Of a stretch of 64,000 nucleotides of DNA, positions 13,201 to 24,339 are shown piece after piece. A program made the position numbers and the translations under genes. Under the pieces are notes generated by a model. The model saw only the letters and a list, made by a program, of their open reading frames with translations. It had not been told where the DNA came from and ran no database searches. Each line of letters starts with the position of its first letter. The first letter of the stretch is position 1. This DNA is from Otis tarda (taxonomy: Eukaryota; Chordata; Aves; Otidiformes; Otididae): NCBI GenBank assembly GCA_026413225.1, contig CM048555.1, positions 79,553,785 through 79,617,784 on the forward strand, read 5' to 3'.

Positions 13201-16200
13201 CATGTTGTACGCCTGGGGAAACTGAGGCATGGGGATGCGGCTTGGCCAGAGAGCTCCCAACTCTGCAAGCATTGGAGGATTTCAGGGTGCAGACAGGATT
13301 TCAGATCTTGCATCTTCTCTCGCTCTCTTGGCCCAGCTGGTGCAGAGCGAAGGACGCCGACCTCCCCATCTACTCCCTCCTTGCACAGTCGCCTCAATTT
13401 TGGCTTCAGCGGAGGATCCCACCCCTCCTTGACGTTTCACACCCCCATTTACCGCCACGAGCAGCTGTAATCCCTGGGAGTGAGCTAACCTTCTCCTGTT
13501 ACAGGGCCGGGATGGCTGAGGGGAGATCGCTTGGGATCATTTCCCATGGCGCAGAGTAACGAGGTGTCTGGATTTCTCTCCCCGGGCTCACGTTGCAAAC
13601 CCAGCTCTGCCACTTTCCCACCGGCATCCCACACTCAATCCTCGAAATTTGCAGGTCCCTATGTGACTCTCATGTCAGTCTCCCAAAAAAAAAACCCCAG
13701 TTCCCCCCACGGCTGGCCAAGGCCAGGGAGGCTTTGCAGGAGCATCACAGCTGTTGTCCATAGGTGGTACGGGAAGTCCCTTGTCACCCTGCTTTGGTGC
13801 AAGAGGGTGATGATGGCGCTGGGAGCTGCAAAATCCCATCGGGGTGAAAAGGCAGAGCCAGAAGCTCAGCTCGGATGGTTGGGGTGACCATCACGCTGCT
13901 GCCAGCGTAACCCCGTGTTCGCAGGGTGCTTTGGCGTCTAGGTCCAGCGAGGAGGCGCAGCGAGAGAAAAACTGGTTAGAAATGACCCGTGGGCAGGATC
14001 CGCTGACCCAGCAAGTCCCCGTCTCCGTCCTCGCACGCCGGGTAGGGGAGCAGCCGGAGCTGGAAGGTGCTCAGGGCAGGGATTGCATCTTCCTACGAAC
14101 AAGGGGCAGTATTTCCCATAACCACACGGCAAACAGCTCTGAGAAAAGCCAAGACCCACATCTCTCCAAAAAAAAACCCTTGGAAGGGCGAGCGTTGGAG
14201 GAAGAGCCATTTCGGGTGGCGTCTGCTGCTGATGCATTCGGCGTTTCCTTCTCCCCGCTCTCCCAGCCAGGCTCGGCCGGCTCCACGGGAAGGCTTTGTG
14301 TTTACCGGCGTGCGATGCTATCGGGAGCCACGGCTCTGCCCGTACTTGCAGGAGGTAAACCTGCGTTCGGTACGAAGGGTGGGGACTTTCCTCGCTCCCG
14401 ACTTAAAGGCGACTTCAGAGGAGCAGCGTCTGCCTCTCGTCAGCACTCAAGGAGAGCAGGCGTTTGACGACGGCTTCGCCAGATTTTTGCAGACGTGGAA
14501 AGGCAAGTTAATTGGCCCCTCTGGCTTGCGGCCAGTGGTAGCCATGAGAATGGCGCTGGAGATGTCATTTCTTGCAGAAGCTCCAGGGAATTTATTTTCC
14601 TCTTTTTTTTTTTTTTAATTTAACTCAGGGCAGAAATTATTTGTTCCGCACACACGTCTGCTACCTAAAGTTCACTCTGTGCAGGACCCGCTCTTCACGT
14701 GGGGCCGGAGGGTCACCAAAACAGCGTGCTGGGCCCCAAATTCAGTGTCCTCAGCTCCAAAAGTGTTAAGCGATGAGAAGAGCTCTGGTCATTCTATCTG
14801 CTGGATGTCGCAGTGGTGGCCCTGCACTCCCAAAGACCCTTGGTGTTGTCCATGGCAGGAGCTCCCCTCCGGTTCCTCCCAAACGCTGCCGTCCACATCT
14901 CCTATGGACCTGCCGTGGGACAGGGGACGTCCCACACCCCTCCCCACCTGTGTCTTGACCGATTTCCCGTACCACAAGCCACGTAGCACCCCATCACCTC
15001 CACGCAGAAATGGATCTTCTCCAATTTTCACCCACTGGGAAACTGTCCCCCACGCAACGTTGTCCCTGGCTTTACCCAGAAGCCCCTCTCCCTGTGGATG
15101 CCACCACAAGGTTTTTCCCAGCCTAATTTTAAATCAATCTGAGCTGATCAAGTGTGGTCCCAAACTGAGGCATCACCGCAAGGATCTGAGGAAGGGACAC
15201 AATTTAATAAAGAGGCTCTGGGCTTTCTGCTCCTCTCCTCCTGCTTTGATTGCAAGACCTCTATTTCCACCAAAAAAAAAAAAAGCAAATTGCCCTCAAA
15301 ACCTCTGGGATGGTGATGGATTTTGTCCATGACTCCACCTCTTTCCAACAAAGCTGCTCGGAGGGGTGTATCCCTGAAAGTGCCGAGTCTCCGGGGGACG
15401 CCGGTGAGACGGAGCAGACAGAGGATCACCGGAGCTGCGAACTCCAGCTCCCGCGTAGTCTCGTGACTGAGCGAACCCCAACAATCTGCCTGGGATGGAT
15501 CCTCTCTGCAACCCCCAAACGCTCCTGGATGGGATGCACCTATTGCAAAATCCCGACCGAAGCCCTGGCAGGGCTTCGGGGCGAGACAGTGTGTGTGTGC
15601 GCGCACGAGCGGGACAATCTGAGCCTGCGAAGGGCAGTTTGGACCCCTTCCTAGTTTGGAGCATTCTTGTCTCTTTATGGCTGACGTTCTCCAGATGTTT
15701 TTTATTGCAGCCCCATGTGGAAACCCACTGGCCTCGGGGCTGAACGCTGCTCAGCCCTCCACGTTACGCCCAGCAGAGAGGAGCAGGGTGATTTTTACAT
15801 CACTGTGTGCGTGGCATTCATTATATTTAAAACAAGCCTGGGGCTGAACCACGCTGCACAGAAGAGCCTGCTCCAGTGCTCACTCTTACTTTTGAACTCT
15901 TTTTCCCAAGGAAATGCCGTGCATGTGATCACTGCCTCTCCACGAGACCATCAGGTGCTGCTAAACAGAAAGATACGGATACAACCTCTGGCTCAGGAAG
16001 TCCCGAAGCAGCAAATTGCCGGAAACCGAGGGAATATAATGTGGAAAGCATTACCCTGGCTTGGCCCTCGCCTTGCATTCCTCCCGAGCAGCTCCCCACG
16101 GTCCCGGCCAGCGGACGGATACTAGCAGAGACGGACCGTGGCTCTGAGCCAGGAGGAGCTCTCGTCCCACCTTGCATGCGTATCCCTTGCCCATGTTGTC

Positions 16201-19200
16201 CAGTTTCGGTGGATTTCGTTGAATGAGCAGAGGTTCCAACCAAAGAGCCAGCTGGTTTCACTCTCTGCCTGGGTCTTCTAAGGGTGGGATGATGTGCACT
16301 CCTAAGGGATAAAGGGGAATTTGGTTCCCCTCCTTCAGCTCTCGGCTCTGGCTTGGTCCCTGTAGGCAATGAGCGTGGCAGTTCTCAGCTTGGTCCTTGT
16401 TGGCAAACGCCCCATCCTCAACAGGAACATGGTGGGTCCCTGGCCACGGGACAAGGCCGTGGTGGCCCTGACATCACATTTTCTGTGCATTAGTCACCCT
16501 GCAGCCGATGCACACGCTGTCTCAGACAAACCGGTTCAACCTCCATTTAGGGAACTTTCTCATTTACTATTTATAGATTCACTTTTTTTTTTTTTTTCAT
16601 TCCAAAGACATCCCTTCCCCCTCATCCTTCCCAATCCTCATCCCTCTGTTGTCCATACATCGGTGAGGGCAAGGAGCTGCCCTGGCCACCCAGCCCTGGA
16701 GAGACGGCGATTGTGGAGGCTTAGCTTTGCCTGTCCGTCCTTGCACCGGTGCCGGATCCCAAACAGGATAAGGACACTTGGACTCGATGAGGCTCTTTTT
16801 CCTGGAATAGGTGGGGGAGGGTCTAGCTGCCTGACGGGAATTCCCAAGCACTTCCTTGCGTCTCAGGAAACCACCTGCATCCACCAGCAAACGGTCCCTG
16901 CTCCAGAAAAAGGCACTTGAAAAGTTTTCCTGACCTCAGTGGTGGGAAAACACGTGTGGCAATTGGCTCTCCATCCCGACCGGGCTGAGCCCAGCTCTGG
17001 GCCGTGCCGGACACCCCAAACTGCCAGGGGCTGGGCACTCCCAGCAGGATCAATCCCTGCTTGTAGTTCCAAGCCCTACATCCACGATTCCCCCAGTTAA
17101 AGCTTTCAGCGCTGCCCAGCGATGTCCAGGTTGTTTGGTTTTCCCTGATGTTTCTGGTGTGGTCTGGGGCAGAGCAAGAGGATGAGGATGGAGGATGAGG
17201 CTGCGCGATGGAGCCAAGCACCTGAAAATGGGAACCAACCCCATTGCCTTCTCAGCGTGGATGCGAGTGATGATTACCAAAATTCCCCTTTCCGACGTGG
17301 ACTGGCAGGATCCTGCTCTGCCGCCGAGCCCCACGGCACGTAGACGCAGAGGAAGAGCCGCGGGGTTTGGGTTGCCACCCAAGAGCAATACCGGCTCCGC
17401 TCGTTAAGCTGGATGTGACGCTCAGAATGAGATCGCCCTGGGTGGGTGCAAGGACCAAGGAGGTGGGTCACGAGGAGGTGGGTCACCCTTGGGCAAGCCC
17501 TGCAAAAGCAGCTTTGTTCCTTGACTCACAAAGTCATTCCTGAGTCAAAGCTCCCCGGTAATCGCGTCCTGCTACAAGGAAGAGGAAGAGTCTGCCCTGC
17601 TCCACCCCGCTCCACATCAGTCTAGCAAGGGGCAAAATCAAAGTCCTGCTGACACCACGGAAGAGGTGGAGAAGAGGTCTGAAAAAGCAATCCTGCACCC
17701 CAAGCGTGGAGAAATGCCTGTGCTACCAGATGAACAACACCATCGCAGCAGGAAGGGAGGTTCCCCACATCCCGCCGCAGAAGCAGAGATGGGACAGGCA
17801 CACTCTGCACGTGTCTGATGTTCACCAACAAGTGTCCTTTGCTGGCCATGCTCCCACTCAGATTGGCCAGCAAGGCCACCCCACAGGCCTCGAGTGAAAG
17901 GAGGGAGAAGGGGAGCCAAGGAGTGGGAAGACCAAATAGTAATGGTGGATGAAGAAGGAAAAAAAGGGGCAGAGTGAGGAAGATTGTTTCCAGCAAAAGA
18001 GCTGGAGGAGGACACTTGGACCGAGAAGGTGCCCAGGACCTGACAGCAATATGCCAGGGGTGCTGGGACCAGAGAAGGGGATGGTCTGCAGGAGCCCATC
18101 TCTTCCTCTGCCCACCAGGTCTCCCATCCACAACACCTGTATGATCAGCTTGGCCAGGCTGGTGAGGATTAAGATCCTCTTGACCAGGTGGAGACAAGAT
18201 ATGGGGATAGATGGTCCAGGCAGGCTTTATTTTTGTCCTTTCTACCACTGACACATGCTAAGATGACCAAAGCCCATTTCTGCCGGCTGAGTTGAGCCCA
18301 CAGCACATCTTCTGCTGGCAGGTGTGTTGAGGGCTGAGATTTCAGTAGTGTAGACCTCACCTGGTAACACGGCTCAGGAAAAAGCTTGAGGAAAAGAGCC
18401 AGAGGGTGAACCTCAGTGATGAGAAGGGAATGCCAAACAGAAATCCTCCTGTGAGACCTACTAACACCTTCTTCTGCCTCCTTTCATCGAGGCCTCAGCC
18501 AACAATCAGCCCTTGATGAGCCCTGCGAAGTCCCCACTGCGGCCAGGGAGGGCTCTGGAGGGTCCACACGTCATTGGGGAGCAATAACATGATGGATCTA
18601 CACACCTCCCACCATCTCCTCCGTGGTGACAATCAGAGGGCACCTCTCCCCACAGCCACCTCATCAGTTTTCATCCAAATAGGGAAAACTACACCCAAGC
18701 CCTGCTGAGGTCGGTGTTCCCCTGCCTAATAGACAAATTTTGGGTTTTCTGCTCAAATGAGGGCCCTTGGGCAGCAACAAGTTGGGTATCAGCATTTGTT
18801 TTCAGAGGGCTTGAGAGCGTCAGAAGTGCAAGGATCTCCTTGGGTTTGCCCAACTCACTTCTCCGTTGGGACCACAGTGGGTCCACCAGGCCCATGGTTT
18901 TCCTTGGGCTGCATGACTGGATGGAGGTCTAAGTCACCACAGGGAACCTAAAACTCTGCCACCACCCACAAGCAAGGCTGAAATGCCACCAGAAAAGAGC
19001 TTGTCCCTGTCCCACAGCCCAGCCATGATCCACCCAAGGCAATCTCAGAGGAGCAGGAGATCCTCACCAGCTGCAAGAAGTGGTCAGTAAGGGAGGCTCC
19101 CTGGCTGCTGCCACCACTCCAGCCTCCACAGGGACACACAGGTGAGCTTGTCACCCCATTTGTCTTGGGATGACAACAGATCTGAGGTGGCATTGGTGGT

Positions 19201-20200
19201 CTAGCACCACTTGAACTCAGGACTGGGCTAGGAGGAGAGCTTTGCAGCTGGCTTGGTTCATGTGCCATGAGAGGAGCTTCCCAAAGATAAGCTGCTCCTA
19301 TAACAAGTCCTTAAACCTCTCCGCTTCCTCCCCAAAACCAGAAGAAAGACTTTGGAGTATCTCTACGGGCTGGATCAGTGCAGAGGAGCATCACGTGCAT
19401 CAGAAGGGGAGCAGGAGATCCCCTGCCAAGGAGAAGACAGCCTCTGCTCCATCTGCTTTATGCATTTTGCCAGTGGAGTCTATGCTTGTGCAGCACAGAA
19501 GCTTTGCAGTTGGATGGAAGGAGGCGGTGGAGGTCCACCAGTTGGACCTCCTACGACTAAGGAGAGGTGATTATCACAGAGCAAAAGCATCCCAGAGAGG
19601 AATGAGAGGAGAAAGGAGACATCTTCCACCTTCCCAAAGAGACAGACCCACCCTCCCTTATCATCCCATCTCTGTGCCGTAAGGTCCGGGCGTGCAGCCG
19701 CGCTGAATCTCAGCTGCCTTCGCTCATCGAGTAGGAAAAACTGGATCTTCTCATACATAAAGTGAGGCGTTACTAGCAGGAGCGCACGGAGGAGGGAGAA
19801 AGTGAACTGCGGTTTCCTCCGCACTCAGGGTGGTGAATCAGAGCTCCGAGACGCGTAACTGCTCCCCGAGATGAGCCGGTTTTGGGTGACCCCGTCCCAT
19901 AAGTCTCACACCACCAGCCCGTAGGCAGGACGCCACTCATCCAATCCTTCTCCTTCCACCACGGAGACTTTCTCGGTCACGTCCCCGCGGAGGCACCAGC
20001 ATCTCCCAGAGGGGAACGCGAGGCGGGGAGGATGGTGCATCACGGGGAGCCGTTCGGTACAACCGGCAGCAGAGCCTGGGCGTAGGGCTGCGTCCAGGAG
20101 CTCTGTGCCGGCACCAGGAGTCCCAACGGCCACCTCACAGGGAGCCGATGCCCGGAGGCAGAAGACCTCTGGCTGTGGGGCCAGTTTTGGGGTTTTTTTT
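10263..20200. other. Spacer DNA, no gene recognised
   Basis: Ten kilobases of mostly unique sequence. It contains homopolymer A or T runs (for example near 15,272 and 16,575). Plus-strand frames of 207-217 codons (13,844-14,467 and 14,679-15,332) and a minus-strand frame of 210 codons (17,622-18,254) are open. They show no recognisable domain and are within what chance gives in GC-rich DNA. Confidence 0.5.
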
Positions 20201-20379
20201 CATAGAATCATAGAATCATAGAATGGTTAGGGTTGGAAGGGACCTTCAAGGGCCATCCAGTCAAACCCTCCTGCAAGGAGCAGGGACATCTCCAACCAGA
20301 TCAGGTTGCTCAGAGCCTCATCCAGCCTGGCCTTGAACGTTTCCAGGGATGGGGCATCCACCGCCTCTCTGGGCAACCT
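20201..20379 (-). repeat. CR1 LINE 3' fragment with three tail units
   Basis: Antisense CR1 3' end. The terminal microsatellite is well kept: CATAGAAT appears three times in a row at the start, followed by the GGTTGGAAGGGACCTTCAAG tract and 3' UTR. Confidence 0.94.
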
Positions 20380-20670
20380 TTTTGTGTCTTTTCAGGGTAT
20401 TTCTTCCTCTGGTGAAATGTCACAGCCTGGTTTCCACCTGCACCTCGAACTTCATCACCTCTGTGTTTGTCACCTCCTCGGGGCAGATGTCCTGTCCTCC
20501 TCAGCAGCTCAGGAGAGCTGGAGGAGGAGGTGCTATTTAAAGAGCCATGCATCGAGCATGCCAGTCCTCAGCTCCCTCTGGTCCCCGATGGTCAGACTGA
20601 GCGGACGTCCCTACTCTCGTGCACGCAGACCCCCTCCCCAGTGCAGCCCCCGATCCCCCAGCCACCAACC

Positions 20671-20730
20671 ATAGAATCATAGAATGGTTAGAGTTGGAAG
20701 GGACCTTCAAAGGTCATCTAGTCCAACCCC
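20671..20730 (-). repeat. CR1 LINE extreme 3' end
   Basis: Sixty bases of antisense CR1: the ATAGAATCATAGAATGG tail and the GTTGGAAGGGACCTTC tract, ending at GTCCAACCCCC. It lies only about 300 bases from the preceding copy and could be an independent short insertion. Confidence 0.9.
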
Positions 20731-20989
20731 CGCAGACGTCCCGGAGGAGCAGCCTGCGGGGACACCCTGCCCCTTGGCTTGCGGCGACAGCGAGCAGGGC
20801 CGCGCCGCGGGGCTGGTCCGAATCCGCGGAAAGCCAGTGCTCACGCAGCGTCCAGCTGGCAGCATCCTCGAACAAAACCCCGCCGGAGAATTTGGGCTGG
20901 ACCATTTTTTCCCTCGCCAGCCCTTCATGAGAAGCCCAGTGAGGCGCTGGAGCCTCCAGCTCTGCGCCGACAGCTCCGAGCAGCTCAAG

Positions 20990-22110
20990 AATAACGATTT
21001 ATTAACGGGGGCCGACCTGTCTCTTCCCTGAATACGGCTACCAGAGGCGGCGGCGCGCTCACAGGCAGCACGTCGCTTGCCTTCGTGCACGACCGTAGCC
21101 TGCCGCGTCCTAACGCCACCCCAGCCACCGCTTGGGCCGGGAAAGGGAGATGTTTCCATCTTTTCTGCGCCCTAAAAGAGGAGTTTCCTTGGGACGAAGC
21201 TCTGCGCGCGAGGCCAACAGCTCCCCTCTCCGCTGGCTGCGGCTCCAGGCTTCGCCCCCGGGGCGCTGGCGTAGGAGGAACGGCAGAACCTGATCTCCGA
21301 GCGCATTTGTTTCCCAAATTCATCCTGTCAGCTGCTGGCGGTGGGTCCCCGCGGGGCCCCGGCTCTGCAGCCTCTTGGTCGACACCAGGCCTCCCAGCTA
21401 AAGGCAGCTCCAGCGTGTCCCGGCAAGTCCTTCCCGTGAGAAGCGGGGATTCCCACAGCGGGAAGAAGGCTTCGCTCCGTGAAAACACGCGGCGAACCGG
21501 CTCCACGTCTCAGCGCTCGGGCATCCCGAGGTCAGGGCCGGCATCGTCTTCAAAGACGCCGCAGCTCCTCCCGCGACACCTCGTCGGGGCACCCCGCGCT
21601 CACGCCACTGTCCTCCGCTGCCGGGGTGGGGGGACAAGGTCGCAGCCGGGATCGGGCTGTCACGGCGCCCGGCGACCCTCGCGTCTCACAGCCTGGAGAG
21701 AGGCGAGGCAGGAAAGCAGCAGGAGGAGTTCCCCACCGCCGCGTCGCTGGAAAAGGCCGATTCCAGCAGGACGCTGCCGGGTCACAACTCTGCGTCGGCC
21801 GAGGGACGGAAACACCACGGGTGAACCGTATCCACGGGTTTCTCGTTACGGGCTCGCGGCTAATTACAGCCCTGCCTCACCTTCCCGGCTCGCCCGCCGC
21901 CGGATCTGGCCTTGCCGGGGAAGGAGAAGGAGCGCCTCAAACCTCGCGCGGAGCTCCGATAAGGTCGGGATGAGTCACTGACGTACCCGAGATCCTGAGC
22001 TCAATAAATCGCGGCGGCTGGTGACGTGACGCGCGCGCCGCCGTCGCGCCCGACGCGACTCGGGTCCGGCCGCGCGGGGACGCAGAGCCCTCGCCGCGTG
22101 GGCGTGAGCT
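20990..22110. promoter_or_regulatory. CpG island upstream of RNF24
   Basis: CG dinucleotides become very dense (for example GACGCGCGCGCCGCCGTCGC near 22,028) compared with the spacer to the left. An open plus-strand frame of 298 codons crosses it, but its translation looks like translated GC-rich DNA with no domain. CpG islands in birds commonly mark promoters. No transcript can be assigned: it could serve a distal RNF24 start, a divergent non-coding RNA, or an enhancer. Confidence 0.6.
21971..22033. promoter_or_regulatory. AP-1 and half-CRE motifs
   Basis: A consensus AP-1 site TGAGTCA at 21,971-21,977 is followed at once by TGACGTAC at 21,979-21,986. TGACGTGA at 22,022-22,029 overlaps another TGACG half-site at 22,027. 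These are classic CREB/ATF/AP-1 family targets. Occupancy is inferred only. Confidence 0.5.
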
Positions 22111-22141
22111 GGTCGCTCTCCTCCCACCTGCCCGGTTTGGC

Positions 22142-22167
22142 TTGGGGACAATGAGAGCTTGTCCCAA
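22142..22167. repeat. Short inverted repeat
   Basis: TTGGGGACAA and TTGTCCCAA are near-perfect complementary arms separated by seven bases, with one extra G in the left arm. It abuts the phased octamer array and could form a cruciform or be a dimeric protein site. Confidence 0.5.
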
Positions 22168-22235
22168 TGAGGTCACGCCAGTCGGCTGACATCATGGCAC
22201 TGGGGGTGACGTCATTTCTCTGACAAGTGATGTCA
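22168..22235. promoter_or_regulatory. Phased array of four CRE-like octamers
   Basis: Four octamers of form TGAnnTCA follow one another: TGAGGTCA at 22,168, TGACATCA at 22,187, TGACGTCA (perfect CRE) at 22,207 and TGATGTCA at 22,228. Start-to-start spacing is 19, 20 and 21 bases, close to two turns of the helix. CREB/ATF and AP-1 bZIP dimers bind such sites; TGAGGTCA also holds a nuclear-receptor half-site. The array sits between a CpG island and a minisatellite, about 2 kb upstream of the likely RNF24 first exon. Confidence 0.55.
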
Positions 22236-22261
22236 AGTGCCTGGGGACGGAGATGGGGATA

Positions 22262-22281
22262 GGGACAGGGACAGGGACAGG
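22262..22281. repeat. Short (GGGACA)n run
   Basis: About three and a half units of GGGACA on the plus strand. It is complementary in sense to the TGTCCC units of the following minisatellite and could pair with it. Confidence 0.7.
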
Positions 22282-22364
22282 TCCTCCTCTGCAGCTGGCT
22301 GGGTGTGGATGCTGGTGGAGATGACCACAGCAGGATGGTGCCTGCTCATCCACCATCCCATGAC

Positions 22365-22735
22365 CACCTCATGTCTCCAGTGTCACCTCACGTCCCCAAA
22401 GCTCATCCCTAGTGTCACCTCCTGGCCCCACATCATCTCCATCCTCAGGGCCACCCTGTCCACAATGTCACCTCATGTCTTCACACCATCTCCCTGTCCC
22501 CACAGTCACCTCACGTCCCCACTACATCATCCCCCTGTCCTTGGTGCCACCCTGTCCCCAGTGTCACCTCATGTCCCCACTACATCACCTCCCCAGTGCT
22601 ACTCTGTCCCCACTGTCACCTCATGTCCTCAGTACATCATCCCATCCTCAGTGCCACCATGTCCCCAAGTGTCACCTCAAGTCCCCACTACATCTCTGTC
22701 CCTATCACCTCCCCAGTGCCACGCCATCCCGATGT
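22365..22735. repeat. Minisatellite, long-unit part
   Basis: The motif GTCACCTCA(T/C)GTCCCC recurs at irregular 33-58 base intervals (around 22,381, 22,465, 22,504, 22,562, 22,614 and 22,670), giving a degraded repeat of roughly 55 bases. It grades into the shorter-unit array to the right and probably shares its origin. Confidence 0.75.
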
Positions 22736-24055
22736 CACCCCCTGTCCCCACAGCCCCTGTCCCCACTGTCACTCTCTGTCCCCACAGCCCCTGTCCTCAT
22801 GTCACCCTCTGTCCCCACTGTCACCCCCTGTCCCCACAGCCCCTGTCCTCGTGTCACCCCCTGTCCCCACAGCCCCTGTCCCCATGCACTCCCTGTCCCC
22901 ACTGTCACCCACTGTCACCCCGTCCCCACAGCCCCTGTCCCCATGCACTCCCTGTCCCCACTGTCCCCACTGTCCCCACAGCCCCTGTCCCCACACCCCC
23001 TGTCCCCATGTCACTCCCTGTCCCCACTGTCACCCCCGTCACCCCGTCCCCACAGCCCCTGTCCCCATGTTACCCTCTGTCCCCACACCCCCTGTCCCCA
23101 TGTCACTCCCTGTCCCCACTGTCACCCCGTCACCCCATCCCCACAGCCCCTGTCCCCATGTCACTCTCTGTCCCCACAGCCCCTGTTCCCACAGCCCCTG
23201 TCCCCATGTCACCCTCTGTCCCCACTGTCACCCCTGTCCCCGTGTCACTCCCTGTCCCCACAGCCCCTGTCCTCACTGTCACTCTGTGTCCCCACTGTCA
23301 CCCACTGTCCCCACAGCCCCTGTCCCTACTGTCACTCCCTGTCCCCACAGCCCCGTCCCCACTGTCACCCCATCCCCACACCCCCTGTCCCCACGTCCCT
23401 GTCCCCATGCCACTCCCTGTCCCCACTGCCACCCCGTCATCCCATCCCCACAGCCCCTGTCACCATGTCACTCTGTGTCCCCACTCTCACCCCCTGTCCC
23501 CACTCTCACCCCCTGTCCCCATGTTACCCCCTGTCCCCATGCACTCCCTGTCCCTACTGTCACCCACTGTCCCCACAGCCCCTGTCCACACAGCCCCTGT
23601 CCCCTCAGCCCGTCCCCCTGTCACCCCGTCCCCACAGCCCCTGTCCCCATGTCACTCCCTGTCCCCACTGTCACCCCCTGTCCCCCTGTCACTCTGTGTC
23701 CCCACAGCCCCTGTCCCCACAGCCCCTGTCCCCATGTCAGCCCCTGTCCCCCTGTCACTCCCTGTCCCCACAGCCCCTGTCCCCATGTCAGCCCCTGTCC
23801 CCATGTCACTCCCTGTCCCCACAGCCCCTGTCCCCATGTCAGCCCCTGTCCCCACAGCCCCTGTCCCCACAGCCCCTGTCCCCATGTCAGCCCCTGTCCC
23901 CACATCCCCTGTCCCCATGTCACTCTGTGTCCCACCAGCCCCTGTCCCCATGTCACTCCCTGTCCCCACAGCCCCTGTCCCCACAGCCCCTGTCCCCCTG
24001 TCACTCTGTGTCCCACCAGCCCCTGTCCCCATGTCAGCCCCTGTCCCCCCTCCCT
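22736..24055. repeat. C-rich minisatellite, short-unit part
   Basis: About 1.3 kb built from two interleaved short units: one of about 15 bases (CCCCTGTCCCCACAG) and one of about 17-18 bases (CCCCTGTCCCCATGTCA). The plus strand is mostly C with T and A and very little G. The array lacks stop codons, so all three plus frames stay open for long distances; these are not genes. The minus strand has runs of four G every few bases and could fold into G-quadruplexes. It ends some 35 bases before the CRE of the RNF24 promoter. Confidence 0.95.
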
Positions 24056-24074
24056 CCCTCAATGGCTGCCCAGT

Positions 24075-24210
24075 CCCCACCCTCGCCGTGACGTCACCCC
24101 ACCGCCCGCCCCCCCGCCGGAGCGCGGCGTGGCGCAGGCGCAGTACGGCCGTCGAAGGCGGTGCCGGGCCCCGGGCGGGGGCAGGGGCGGGGCGGGGCGG
24201 GGCCGCCTCC
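24075..24210 (+). promoter_or_regulatory. Probable RNF24 core promoter
   Basis: A TATA-less, CpG-dense segment. It holds a perfect CRE (TGACGTCA, 24,089-24,096), an NRF1-like site (GCGCAGGCGCAG, 24,132-24,143) and a run of overlapping Sp1 boxes (GGGGCGGGGC, 24,183-24,202). It leads into a consensus splice donor at 24,274. Position and orientation fit the start of RNF24, whose first coding exon lies 17 kb downstream behind a short 5' leader. The transcription start itself is inferred. Confidence 0.65.
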
Positions 24211-24273
24211 ATCCGGGTCCCTCCCCGCCGCCGGCCAGTGCGGGCGGCGCGAGCCTCGGCGGGACGGCGGCGG
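24203..24273 (+). other. Probable non-coding exon 1 of RNF24
   Basis: A GC-rich segment without any ATG ends at GGCGGCGG followed by GTGAGT, a consensus 5' splice site (GT at 24,274). Joined to the acceptor at 41,270 it would give a leader that ends CCTACCC before the RNF24 ATG. The 5' limit is a guess. Confidence 0.5.
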
Positions 24274-24339
24274 GTGAGTGCGGGGCGGCAGCGGGGCGGC
24301 GGGAGCCCCCTGGGGGGCCGGAGGACCGGACACCCCCTC

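Noticed and set aside
13844-15332. Adjacent 207- and 217-codon plus-strand frames
   Set aside because: No domain, no splice or promoter context, and length is within chance expectation for GC-rich sequence.
1-20989. Expected SMOX exons to the left of RNF24
   Set aside because: Human synteny predicts SMOX on this side, but no FAD-binding or amine oxidase sequence is visible on either strand. The gene is probably further left.
21085-21981. 298-codon plus-strand frame in the CpG island
   Set aside because: High GC lowers stop frequency. The translation has no domain or plausible composition, and it lies in regulatory DNA.
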